64,000 bases of DNA, taken from Gonapodya prolifera JEL478 (lineage: Eukaryota > Monoblepharomycota > Monoblepharidomycetes > Monoblepharidales > Gonapodyaceae). How positions within the stretch are numbered: the first letter of the stretch is position 1; each line of letters opens with the position of its first letter. The notes under the pieces are model-generated. The model was given only the letters and a program-made list of their open reading frames with translations. It had not been told where the DNA came from and searched no databases. Both the position numbers and the translations under genes were made by a program. The stretch covers positions 335,924-399,923 of the forward strand of contig KQ965759.1 of NCBI GenBank assembly GCA_001574975.1, given 5' to 3'. Below are positions 45,633-57,800 of the stretch, in pieces.

Positions 45633-48361
45633 ATGGACGCAACTCCTACAGACGCGGAACTAGAGGCCCTTTTCTTCAACTTCGACGCAGACGTCGTCGA
45701 GGACCCGGGCGTGTCTCTGCCATCACCGCCGCCGTCGTCACCCTCCGCGGCTTCCGATGCTTCACCGTACCTTTCCTCGGTACCGTTGGCCGGAGTGGGA
45801 GACTGGAGCGTGAACGGGTACAGACAGTTGGAGGAGAGTGTAGATGCGCCAGTCGTGAAGGTGGAGGAGGACGCCTATGGTGAGTGTTGGTGCCGTGTCG
45901 GGGTGCCGTGCGAGATGGAGATTCCCCAACGCCGGAACTCGAATCGGGACACCGCATACACACTCCGAGTTGCACGTTTACTTCTACGGGAACGAGTACT
46001 GCCGGTGTCTGCACCCGCTCTCCTCGCCACGCGATTCTCCCGAGACCATTCTCCCGACTTCGGCTGAACTGCGTGTCTTCTTCTGCCCTCTCTTCCCTCT
46101 CACTCCTACAGCGCAATTCCCGTCTCTTCCCGCAATCGCCCTCTTCGCCCAAATCCTCGCATCGGCGCAATCGCCTGCCCTCACCGTCTCCTCCCCTTCC
46201 TCCTACGCCAACGTCCCCACATCAATCTCGCCCCACCTCATCGACACAACCGCTCCCACACTCGCATCCGTCCTGGCATCGTCCGCAGCACAACTCACGT
46301 CTCCGAGAATGGGTCCCCTCGACGTTATTATGGACGACTCGCTTCTCGCGGTGTCTGTTGCTCAAAGAGTGCCGTCGGGGGGATCGGATGCGGCGTCATC
46401 CGCTGCTTCGCGCCCTTCACCTACCACCACCACCTCTATCCGCTCGATACACCGTCCTCGCGCAGCAGCCCGCTCTATGTCCGTCTCGTCCTCCTCGGAC
46501 TCGGGAATCTCCGCGTCCCCTCCCGCAGTTGTCACCACGTCGCAAAGAAGGAACGCTGCAACGGCTTCGCACTCACGGAGGAAGGTCGCCCTGAGCGAGG
46601 ACCAAAAGGCGGAAAAGATCAAGGAGAGGATGCAGAGGAATCGCATGGCTGCGCAGGTGAGAGTCTGTTGAGGATGGGGAGGTGTGGGTCCGCAGGGGTT
46701 GGAGTGCGAAGAGAAGGAAGTACAAGACAATCGACTGAACGTACTTCCGATGCATATTTTGTGGAAGTGCAAGGATTGGTTCAAGTTTTTGTTGCCCTTG
46801 TCCATCATCACTCATCGTGCCCACCCTCACCACCACACAGGAATCGCGCGACCGCAAGAAAATGTACTTCCGCAACCTCGAATCCACAAACGAACACCTC
46901 GCGTCCGAAAACGCCCAACTCGCCGAGCGCGTCGCCGACCTCGAACAACTCAACCACACCCTCGCTGCCCGCCTCTCCGACGCCATCTCCTGGGCCGCGA
47001 GCGTCGCCGCGACGGCCATCGTTCCCGCCACACTCGCACCTTCCAAGTCCATATTGTCCACACCGGCATCCCCACCGCTCTCAACGACATCATCCACACC
47101 TTCCATCACCCTCCCACACGACGCATTCCTCCCACCACCCTCCCCGCTCGCCGGCCTCGGCGACCCAGCAGAGGTCCCCGCCGGCTCGCCAGACGCTTTC
47201 TCACTCTCGCCCCACTCGTCGCCACGGTCACCCAGCCCCGTTCCGGCACTGCTCACAGACCTCGTACTTCCCCTGGACGACGCCACGACGACCCCGCGTG
47301 GCGCAGCGCTGCCCTACCCCGCTGGAGCACTACCGCTCGCGTTCGCGCTGCACCAGTCTCGCTCGCGCAAGCGCAACGCCGCCACCGCATGGCTCGACGC
47401 GCGGTTCCCAGTCTTTGGCGCCATCGTGGGCGTTGTGGCGTTGGGCTCGTCCATGTGGGACGTCCTGTCGACACATTCAGAGAGAGAGAGCAGTTCTTTG
47501 GCAAGCCCGTCCCAGCAGCGGACGCCGGCGAGCACATCCCCATCCTCCCACCTCACCTCCAGCGCGGTATCCTCACCCTCGTCCCTCTCCAGCCGGCACT
47601 CGCTCGACCTCGTTCTCGACCCAACAACACCCGCCCCGCCGACAACTCTCGTCGTCTCGGCGCTTCTGGCCATTCTGGCATCGTGGAGCGCCTCGATGGC
47701 AACGAGGGGTACGGCAGGGTCATCGGTGGGGTCGTGGACGGCGGTCAGAGCAGCGGCGTCGGCTGCGAGAGCTGGAACAGCAGGCGTGCCGAGACTGCAT
47801 GGAGCGGTGGTGACCCCCGTTCCGTCGTGGATGATATCCAACAGCACGCTCTTGAGGCCGCTCCGGAGGTCGGCGCGTTTCGTTCCCCTTCTGGCACTGC
47901 ACAACACGCTCGCCATCATTCTCACCCCGCTGGTCCCGCAAGCACTCCTGTCGTCGGCCTACCAAGCAACAACCTCGTCCGCATCCCACTCCCGAACGGC
48001 GCGCACATCGTTCTGGAACCTCTGCCGCCCGCTGGTGGCGTCGCAGGTGGCGCGACAGGCTCAGCACTTGGGATCTTCCAAGTTCGGCAGGTGGGGGAGC
48101 CAGTTTGGAGCGACAAGCACCGAGAGAGCGTGGTCGAGGAGCGGAGGCGCGAGTAGGGGCGGTGCGAGGTGGAGTTTGGGGTCTATGGGTATCGACTGGT
48201 ACGCTGGTCGTCAGGCGGCGTTGGCTCCTGTGACAGTGGCTATGACATCGGATAGGAGGGGATGTTTTGAGAACGCGTGGAGAGGGAACTGTGGCAGGGG
48301 GATGGCGACGCGGGCGGGTGAAGTTCCTATGGTGGTAGGGAAGTTTGGACGTGGGATGTGA
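45633..48361 (+). CDS. bZIP transcription factor (XBP1/HAC1/ATF6-like basic region)
   Basis: Three exons, 45633-45879, 46112-46656 and 46841-48361, give 770 residues. The N-terminal 80 residues are acidic (EALFFNFDADVVED), like an activation domain. A Ser/Pro-rich stretch follows, then the bZIP at about 245-310: KIKERMQRNRMAAQ, exon border, ESRDRKKMYFRNLE, then a leucine zipper. The DNA-contact signature N-x-x-A-A-x-x-S-R is intact, and RDRKK is typical of XBP1, HAC1 and ATF6-group factors, which control the unfolded-protein response. The long C-terminal part holds hydrophobic stretches near 452-472 (FPVFGAIVGVVALGSSMWDV), 531-550 and 609-636 that could be membrane segments. A role in ER stress is an inference from the basic region. 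No HAC1-type unconventional intron was identified. Confidence 0.82.
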
Positions 48362-48610
48362 GTGTGAGTGTTTTTGGGAGAGGGGCAGGTTTTGGGCTCT
48401 GGAACGCCTGCGGGCTCTGGTGAAGAGCGTGTACAGCCACATACGATTGAGAATGCAGCCAACTTTTCATTTTGCACTACATATTTCGATATTACATTTG
48501 CTTTTGCTCTACACAACAAAGTGCCAAACAGTGCTCCACAACGACTTGGTCCGTCATGTACACCAGACACCCAGTCGGTCGCTCCCCCTCAATCTTTCAA
48601 TGTTGACTTG
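48362..48610. other. 3' flank of bZIP gene; nothing recognised
   Basis: Short non-coding stretch before the dispersed repeat. Confidence 0.4.
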
Positions 48611-48820
48611 ACGTTTATACCGTTGCTTTTCCGCCACCTGAAAACAGCAAATTTATTCGAAATTTATTCCAGGTATCAAATTTCGAATAAAACGGGGTTC
48701 AAAGTTCGAATAAATCGTTCCTCCGTTGCTGGAATAAAAGTTTGGTGGTACTGTGTAACCTCGCCATTGCCTGATCCTTGATCAACACCGCCCGGTTTTG
48801 CAGCGGAGTTCACAACACCG
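48611..48820 (+). repeat. Dispersed repeat, copy 2, with a perfect 14-bp palindrome
   Basis: Matches 33095-33345. The palindrome arms are TTTATTCGAAATTT (48652-48665) and AAATTTCGAATAAA (48678-48691). It ends about 50 bases before the ATG of the integrase-like remnant, so it is probably that element's promoter or terminal region. Confidence 0.75.
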
Positions 48821-48866
48821 GCGGTCGTCCGAGATCTGTTCTACAACGCCTCCGTTGTTTCTCACC

Positions 48867-49740
48867 ATGGCGAATGCAGCGCGGATCTCGGCGTACATCT
48901 CTGAGGAAAAGCTCCGTGAACCGATTCGGGATGACTATTCTGAGGATGAGATTCTTGAACTTCTCAGGCAGAATTTCGGGGCTGATGCGCCGGGAATCTC
49001 ACGGCGTTCACTGCAACGCTTCAAGGCCAAGGTTGGCATTTACGTGAGATGACGAGTATGTGGACAACATGATTGCCAAAGCAGTGCAGCAAGTCAGTTC
49101 TTCTATGGACCAATGTGACAGAAAACTATGCTCATACACTCGCTGAAAAGGTTGGTCATTACTGCGGGATTGCAGCCATTGTAAGCACACTGCTGGCAAA
49201 CGGGTCTAGGGTGGCATTCCGCCGGGTACGCGACAGCCTTCAACGACTCTATCCAGATGAATTCCAGAATCGCACTGATGGAGCGCTTGGAACAATCCCA
49301 CGTGGTGTTATAATAGCACCTTAAGCTGGGTACACAATTCACATTGACCAGAACGAATTGTTATCCATGTGAGGGCTGCTCCCGATATCATATGTATTTG
49401 ATTGCAAGCACCATGAAAAGTCCCATTTTTTTTAATGACCAGGGTTACAGGTGAGAACTTTCATCTTTTTCAGCAACGTGAGCCCTTATTGCGTTATGTG
49501 TAGACAGGTTTTCTATGGGCTGTGGGACAATGTTCGCGCTGATCAGGGGACAGAAGAACTCTCACGACATTTGTTAAACGTCTAGTTGGACCTCGCTGAA
49601 GTCACCAAGAGCGAGATGCTGGGTCCGATCCAAAACGTCAAACTTGGAAAATTTTGGAAAAGCTTCCAACTGGAACCATCTGATTCAATCGATTATGCAC
49701 CGGACTGTATGATCACGTGCGTTTTTGGGCGTGGTTAGTG
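48867..49740 (+). pseudogene. Integrase-core transposon remnant with N-terminal helix-turn-helix
   Basis: The ATG at 48867 starts MANAARISAYISEEKLREPI. The next part, YSEDEILELLRQNF followed by GISRRSLQRFKAKVGIYV, resembles the HTH segment of fungal transposons with an integrase core. After a stop at 49050, decayed blocks continue: VRDSLQRLYPDEFQNR (49.23 kb) and, with two in-frame stops, RGVIIAP-AGYTIHIDQNELLSM (49.3 kb), matching a family motif of the form GPNxxWHIDQNEKL. GLWDNVRADQGTEEL (about 49.52 kb) matches the second catalytic Asp region. Coding is too broken to make enzyme. The family name is uncertain. Confidence 0.5.
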
Positions 49741-52019
49741 GGATTGACGGAGTCGAATGGATGGGTGCGTTATGCACGTAAAGGGACAAACGGGGCCGAA
49801 TCTTGGCCAGAAAATGGACGCATGGATCAATATGGCTATGAAAAATTGAGCATTTCTCTTTGTGTGGGTGTATCTTTGCAATGTTTGCAGGATTTCGTTT
49901 GTACGCGGACAACTGACTGGTTTCCTGAACTGCGTGGCTGACAACAGGGTCCACGACTATGCTGGGCTTGATTTGATACTGGAACCTTCACGCCGAGGCG
50001 CATTGGGACTTGGTTTGTGGATGAGCAGAATTTGGTGTGACGGAAATGTCGTGTTGCTTTACGGGACGAGGGAGACGGATATCCCAACGTCAAATGGCCT
50101 CGGCGTTGTCATGTTATGGTGATGTAAGCGCGGCGCGGGTGGTTGTGCACGGTTGATGGCGATGTTAACGGATTCACCTTTTCATATACCTTAGGGACCC
50201 GTTACCGACCCCGCGTGGTCGGATGCAGGGGCGGTGACCAAACCAAGTCGCATGAACTCCGTCTTCAATGAAGGATGTTTCTCCGTCGTCGAGATACCCC
50301 TCAGAATGCGCCCTATCGTGTAATGGCTTTTGGAAATAGTCAACCGCTGACCCTCGTCGGAATCGTGCCAATCCAACCATATAAGCGAAAGAAAACTGAA
50401 GAGAATATATCTCTCTTGTCAGCTACGACTCGGTTTCGGAACCCCTTTTCGTCGTCGCTGGTTGGAGGCACTCTTATGATGTTGAAGGGACAATTTCTTT
50501 CAACCGCACTCTTCCCCGAAAGCTCTTTTCACTCCCGACTACTTGCACTACCTTGTACGATGGGCCAAAACGGGAACCACCACGCTGGCGCTGTCTTCCG
50601 TGGAGTTCGGGTGGGAGATGCTCTGAAAAGTTGTGAAGTCCTTTCCCAGAGCGTTCCTGAGTCCCAACTTTTCAGGAAAGTCGCTTCTCCACCTCGTTAT
50701 TGCAGTGCGATGTCCGAAACTCTCACAAACGTGATCTACTTGCCTTTTGACGTCGATGTATCAAGTCTCCCAACTCATGTACTTGATTTTACACCATTTC
50801 GGCCATAGAACTTCCTAAATTGTACCGTCCGTCACGTCATCGAATAGACTTATCACGTGAACATTTCTCGTCTGGATGTGACAGTGGGCCATATTTTGAA
50901 ACTTTGAAGAAGGTGAAGTGTTGTAAAGTCTTTCCGACGGCACACGACATTACAGAAAAGGCATTTACTCATCGCAATGACGTAGAAGGTATGCACGATG
51001 GTGTCGCAGGTGTATGTAGCGTGAGGAAGTGGTGGGACGATGACTTCAGGCAGACAGACGGCGAACTTAATGTTTCGAATCGCTTGACAAGTGAATACGA
51101 TGCGCTAAGCAGAGTTTTTCTTCAGGACGGAGTTTGAGAAGCTCGTTCGTGGATGTTACTTGACTTCAAACTCCGTCCAGGCAGGTCTCAATGATTTGAG
51201 TGTCTGCGAGCCTTCAGATGGGCGATGTCACCTGAAGATTCGCGCGGCATCGGCGCGAATACTGTAGAACTGTGTTCCGTGGTCTCTGCCAGTTGGAAAC
51301 TGGACGAATCGTTTTGAAAAGCAGCGACGGAGGGTGGCGCCTTTGGTCAGTCGGTTGATCCGTTTTTCCGGCGTGATGACCAAGTTACCCCTGGCTAACC
51401 GTCGGCCGCAGCATCCAACCCCGTCTGCATCCATTCATTGCAATCGTTCTCTTTGAGACGACTTTTCCTGCGCTTTTCCTCTTTGTGGTATTCTCGCGAG
51501 TGTTCTCCTAAAAATAACCCAGGACTTCCCCACCATATGAGGACTGAGAGGTGTCACTTTGAAAGACTACATCGATAGGCAATGAATTAAAATTTGAGGG
51601 CAACTCAGGAAGAAGGGGACGTTGATATGTACATGTATGTATGTCAATTGACGGGGTCCTTATCGCCGCATCGCCCCACACATCGAAATCATTTCTGTAT
51701 TCACGTTTACTCCCGGGGTTAGATAAAATAAACAAGCCAAAAATCGGTCAGGCCAGCATTAAAATAAATATCACCACCCCTTGTGTCCGAAATCGATCAA
51801 ACATGTTCGTCTCGCCGTCCTCCTCACTACCATCTCTCCATCCGGAGGCGAAGTCTGCTTGATACGCTCTTCAACGCTCTCAATGGTTCTTCTGGATAAG
51901 ACTTTTTCTCTTTCGAGACATGCAAGCACTCACCTCAATCGGGGAATCTTCGATGTCTTCTTCCTATCCAGTTCAAATGCCTGCGTCATCTCGGTCGGCT
52001 TCACACCCTTCTGGCGTTA
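49741..52019. other. No gene supported
   Basis: A 177-codon plus-strand frame (50275-50808) has no recognisable motif or splice partner. The rest holds only short frames. Confidence 0.35.
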
Positions 52020-52330
52020 CTAACCACCTTCAGCCTCCATGAGCAGCACTGCTTTTGGCACGAGGTGTTCGCCCTGCTGAACTGCGTCCTGGACGCACAC
52101 CTTACACGTCCTACCGATCAGGAAGGCCTGAAAGATGGGAGGAGTTTGAGGAGCGAGACTCCTTTTACACCCAGCTCCCAGTCATGAGGACTGCTTACGT
52201 CCTCGGTGTCCTGTTTTAGCAACCAGTGCCTCAGTGGCATACGTGGCGGGTGTGCGGACGTAGGCGGCAGTTGGGTGATTGCGCAGGACCGCTGCTCCTC
52301 CGACCGTTCACTTCGCACAGCGTGATATGG
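52020..52330 (-). CDS. 3' end of an unidentified multi-exon gene
   Basis: The terminal exon 52127-52020 (36 codons including stop; AFLIGRTCKVCVQDAVQQ, LVPKAVLLMEAEGG) joins in phase to an upstream exon ending at 52199 (MPLRHWLLKQDTED) across a GTAAGC...CAG intron of 71 nt. The join reads smoothly as protein. Further exons probably lie between 52.3 and 53.1 kb on the same strand, where LVLFFVTQWYKFSGV and similar stretches occur, but I could not connect them. The CKVC pair could bind a metal. No family recognised. Confidence 0.35.
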
Positions 52331-54837
52331 CCAATGTTCATGAACATCCAAACCCCATACGCTGTTACACACACCATCACCCAAGCATGCCTCCCACCCA
52401 TCCCCAAAAGCTACTCGCTGATTTACCTTCCACCTGCGAGCCCGTTGCCCCCAATTCCTCCTGACTCGACCCTTCCTGCACTCACCCGCAGCTCCATTGC
52501 CCCTTGGTGCACCCTCCCACAGCCACGCCGCCATTAGCACAGTGCTTGTCCGAGCTCAAGTTGTGCCAAGGAAGCGCACCCACAGTTACGTGGAGCCTGG
52601 ACGACGATAGTGTGCAGCGTCCTCCATTAGAACTCGGCGTGGGTCCCACCGTGCAAGCCAGGTGGGTTGAAAGGAAGCGGTATGGAGAGCTCGGCCGTCA
52701 ATGTCATGATCGTGGAGAGCGGAGCTGCGCAGGCACAGCGATGTGGCCGCGACGGGGTACGCAGAGGTTACCCGACCCTTCGCGCTATCTGCCATGTCCC
52801 CACACCCATCCAAGTTCCACGAACCGCGCGACGTGGCGCTGATGACGGAGGCTTGGCTCCCTACTCGCACGCTGCATCTCTCTCGAATGCCCCTCGCTCT
52901 ACTTCGCAGATGCCGTGCATGTTGCGGACGCCGCTGAACTTGTACCACTGCGTCACGAAGAACAATACGAGCTGGGGTGGATACGGTGGTCGAGTTGTCG
53001 TCCTTCCCGGGAGTCCCATCTTGTTGCTGGCTGCGTCCATCTCATGTTTCTCCACCCACGCCCGCGCCCACGCCATCAAAACAATTCGGGAGACTTCATC
53101 GACCTCCACTACGACGACACCGCCGACGTTGTCTGGCTGCTTGACCGTGTGGAGTCACGACGGGTGCGGGTTGTGTCACGGACTGAGGTGGAGGGGGAGC
53201 GTGTGAGGCCTGACGCAAGGGTAGGGGGGAGGAAAGGGGGTTGGGTGTCTTGTGCAGCTCTTCGGCGTGGTCTGGTCCGGTCCCCTTCCTCGGGATTCCG
53301 TTCTGATGCGACAGAAGGCTCCCCACCCCATCCTTCGCCTCAACGCACACCCTCACACCTTCGCGCATACCAGATCAGTGTGCTGTGTCAAATAGATACC
53401 GCTGCCTTGATCCTCGTACGGGGATCGCGGAGTGCCGGTGCGAGTGGTGTGGGCATGAGCGAAGTAGGTGTGGCCGCGGCGGGTGTTGTTTGCCTCGGGC
53501 GGACGCCCCGGTAATCGCTTCCGCACTCACGCTTGATTCGTTATCGCTTCACGAGTGAGTTCGGTATTCCGCTACGCGGTGCATTCGCCTCCGGCGGGGG
53601 CTCGACTCCAGTTATTCGGCCTTTGCCTCGTTCGTTCCGTCTCACCCCGAACCATCCTCCCGCGATGGTGTGGTCAACTGGGCGACGGGAGGAGAAGTCG
53701 GCAAGGCCGACGACGGGAGCGCAGCGCTTGGCGAAGGAGGATGCGGGGTGTGGAAGGTTGCGAGAGGATTTGGAAAGCGAGAGACCCAAAGCACCGAGAT
53801 GCGGTGACATCCGTGCTGATGTAGGGAAGACTGTTGGCGGGGATCGAAGTTTTTGCGGTGCTCGCCTCCGGTGAGTTGACGTGGACGAAGGATGGCTCGA
53901 CGCGACACTCGGGTGTCGCGGTTAGAGGCAAGCAAAGCCGTGGAATTTCGCCGGGCTGTTTGGGGTGTTGTGGAATTCCATACGCTGCCACATGGAGTCC
54001 GATTGGTCGGTAGCGGAGGAAGGAGGCAGGTCGACAGCGATGGGGAGTGGTTCGGGAGTGCTGTGAGGCGAGGCTGCGATTCGTTCCCGCCGGAGGGCAT
54101 TGGAGTGCGAAGCCGAGGAGTGTTTTTTGATTGGACAAAGGAGCGAGGAAGAAGGAAGACGGGTGAAGAACGAAATGAATGTAGACAAAGATGCGGACAG
54201 ATGCGAGCCGAGCCTCACGGGGAGATGGGGTGCGCCCAGGGTGGATGCTCGTCCGCTGCAACCACGGACTCTCGCAGCGAGCCAGCAATGGACAACGAGT
54301 TTGGTGGCGAGGGAGGGTGCGGGCAGCAGTCGGCTGAATAACAGAGTTCACCCGGACTCGGCGCCCTGTAGATACCACGCAGCGGGAACGGAGATAGGAG
54401 TGCGCATCGCAACAGTGGCAGCAATCCAAGCACCGGAAATGGTGCAGCAAAACGGGGAGCAACGGTGGGAACTGAACACGGGAACAGGTTAAGTCTCTCT
54501 TCTGCTCCCCACCTCGAAACCCGGAGATCGGCAACGTCAACGTGGTGAATTCGACAGAGGCAGCTAGATACCAAGTCCGCTCTCCAGACCCCAGACTGTG
54601 GAGTCTTTTCTTCTTCTCCCCTCGCAATGCCATCTTGAGGTCATAAGGGCTGCGCTGTGGTCCAGCCGCTTATCGTCGTACCTGTCCGCCAAGCAACGGG
54701 CCTGAAAGACCAACCACCAATCTCGTCCGTCACCAATCTCATTGCTCATAAGCTTGTGCGAAAGAAAGAAAAAACAATAATCTGCGAGTCGAATTCACTT
54801 TGCTCGCTCCAGCCCCACAACGCACAGCACCAGCAGA
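52331..54837. other. Unresolved region
   Basis: Possible upstream exons of the preceding gene up to about 53.1 kb. A 319-codon minus-strand frame (53674-54633) is Ser/Pro/Arg/His-rich with no motif and is probably not coding. TCGCCTCCGG-type motifs occur near 53586 and 53866. The last part is the promoter of the ATPase gene. Confidence 0.3.
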
Positions 54838-57800
54838 ATGGCCCAGTCGGCGCGCATTGCGTTTGCGGACAGCGACCCCGCACAAGATGATTTCGCCGGT
54901 CGTCCTGAACACTCCGAACTCAAACGCTACCTCACCAACGAGAGCTCGCGCGGCCGTGATGCGTCGGGTTCTTCCAAGCCTGCACCTGTGGACTCGGATT
55001 TGCAGATCAAGTGAGCGTCCTCTTCTTCCTCTCGTTCACTTGCGTTTGCGCTCATTGCTTAATTATCGTGCCCTCTATTCCCTCCCGTTCTCCCTTCCTT
55101 TCACCGTCCGCGCATCCCCTTCCCTTCCTTCCCTCGCACAGCTTCCGCACCCTCAGCGTCCACATCACCGAAGAAGAAATCAAGGCCAAACTCGGTCAGC
55201 CCGGCACCCGGGAAACCCGCCCCTGGCTCACCGACTACACCCACCACCTGATCCCACCCAACGAGTGCTTCACCCGGTTTGGAACCCACCCGACCATCGG
55301 CCTCGAAGCGAACGCGGTGGCGATACGGAAGGACCGCGACGGCCCCAACAGGATCACGGCCCCGCCGAACCAGTACTGGAAGAAACTGCTCGGATACATC
55401 TTTGGAGGGTTTTGTGCTCTTATGTGGTTGGCTGCAATTATCGCTTTCGTGAGTGGGACCGTCATTCGCTGTAGTTTTGTTCCTTATTTTTCATTCCACC
55501 CGATTCCGCCCCACTCGCGTACAGATCTCTTACGAACCCCTCGGAGGCGACAATCCTTCCACGGTCAACCTGTACAGTGAGTTCTTCCTTCTTCTCTCCT
55601 CATTCCTTGCACCCTGCACCCACCGCTCATCGCTCATCGCCCACTATGCACTTGCACCCCCACTTCCCCACTCCCCAGTCGGAATCTTCCTCCTCGTCGT
55701 CATCGCCGTGCAATCCTCCTTCTACGCGTACCAAGACTGGAACTCGAGCAAGATCATGAACTCGATCAGGAATCTCATGGCCGACAAGGCCACCGTCACG
55801 CGGGGCGGAACCAAAGTGCAGATTTCAGCCGTTGAGCTGTGCAAGGGCGATTTGATTCATTTGACTCTTGGTTCGTACTTGTTAAAGTATCTTGTCTGCC
55901 GGACACCCTTACTAAACTCAACTCGCGCGTCATCACTTCTCACCGGCAGGTGACCGCGTCCCTGCCGACGTTCGACTCGTTGAAGTGTCTTCGGACCTCA
56001 AGTTTGACAGAAGTCTCCTCACTGGCGAAAGGTACCAGTCGCGGCCGCTTTTACCGCATTGTTCCGACGGCCACTGACAATGTGACATTCACACCACGTA
56101 CAGTCTTCCCGTTTCCGGCACCGTCAACTACACCGACAAGAACGTTCTCGAAACGCGCAACATCGCCTTATCCGGGACCTTTGTCCTCCAGGGGAGCGCG
56201 TCGGGGATCGTTGTGGCCATTGGTACGATACATTTTTCCTGCTTCCCCGTCACTCGCTTGGTCCAGCGTTACTGACGTGACTGGCCCGCTCAACATTAGG
56301 TGACGGAACCGTAATGTCCCACATCGCCCACATGGCTACCTCCCGGAAAGAATCCATGACGACCCTGCAGCGCGAAATCTGGTGGTTCACCGTCATCATT
56401 TCCGGGATCGCCATCGTTCTGTTCTGCGTCACGCTCATCGTCTGGGCGGCGTGGCTGCGCGTGGATTACCCGGATTTCGAGACTGTCAGCGTGGCAATTT
56501 TGAACTCGTTGGGGATTTTGACGTCGTTTATTCCACAAGGTGCGACTTTTTACGTTGGTCCAATTGTAGTGGCAACACATATATTCATGTTCTCCCCTAT
56601 CCAACGCAGGTCTTCCAATCGCAATGACGTTGGGACTGACTCTGATCGCGAAAAAAATGGCTCGACAGCAGTTGTTGGTGAAAAGTCTCACCACGGTCGA
56701 AACGCTGGGCTGCGTTTCGGTTGTATGTTCGGACAAAACCGGAACATTGACCATGGGGAAAATGGTACGACCCACCCTTCCGCACTCCGGTCGGCCCCAT
56801 TTAACACGCTTTGTGATCATTCAGTTTGTGCAAAAGGCCACGTTCCTTGACAAAGTGTACGACGACATCTCCGCCATTCCAGAGGGACCCGGCAAAACGG
56901 CTCTTCACCACGCGTCCGCACTGTGCGTCGCTGCAAGTTTTGACGGCGAGACCTCGAATCTCCCTCTTAAGGACCGCAAAATTCTGGGCGACCCCACCGA
57001 CGCTGCAGTGTTGCGGTTCGCGGAGACGCTTGCACCGACGGTTGAGACGAAAGCCAAGTTTCGAAACGTATTTTCGATCCCGTTCAATAGCAAGAACAAA
57101 TGGATGTTGCGCATCACCAAGGATGGCGATGACGGCGCACACATGATGTACGTCAAAGGTATATCAGTCGCGAGTGATTTTTTTTGCACAAACCGTTCTA
57201 TACAACTCTAACTTTCCCATTATAGGTGCACCTGATATCTTGATCGACCGCTGCGCTTCAATTTTGGGATCAAACGGTGTCTCCGAGCCAATGGATCTTC
57301 GCAAGCGCGAACAGATTTCGGAAATTCAGGAGAACTGGAGTGCTTCCGGCGAGCGGGTTCTTGCGCTGTGTCGCAGGTCTCTTCAAGACATCACCATGCC
57401 GTTCGACCACCTGAATTTAATGGAAGCCGCCGCTCACAAGGAACTTCAGAGTCTTACTCTTGTTGGCCTGCTTGGTGAGCTTTTGTTTTGAAATCTGCTT
57501 CCGGTACATTGGTCTGAGCCTTTCAACAGGCATTATCGACCCTCCGCGGCCCGAAATCAAGGAATGCGTTTCGCAGATGCGCAAAGCAGGAGTGCGTGTG
57601 TTCATGGTGAGAGAGACATCGCCAGCTTGTTATTTCTCCCGGCCATCACACTTATACCTTCTTGGTCAGGTCACTGGAGACTTCCGCTTGACCGCCGTCG
57701 CGATCGCCAAACAAGTTGGCATTGTTATAAACGAACGTATTGACACACTTGAAAATCTTCGAAGTGCCAACTCAGGAATGAAAGCATTCGCCGACATGGA

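Noticed and set aside
46668-48156. Long alternative plus-strand frames (381 and 490 codons) overlapping the bZIP exon
   Set aside because: They are Arg/His/Pro/Ser-rich readings of GC-rich coding sequence in other frames. The bZIP frame has the domain, splice sites and correct phase.
50275-50808. A 177-codon plus-strand frame
   Set aside because: No recognisable motif, no neighbours or splice signals to support it; left unannotated.
53674-54633. A 319-codon minus-strand frame
   Set aside because: No motif, no splice partner, and a His/Pro/Arg/Ser composition typical of chance frames in GC-rich DNA.
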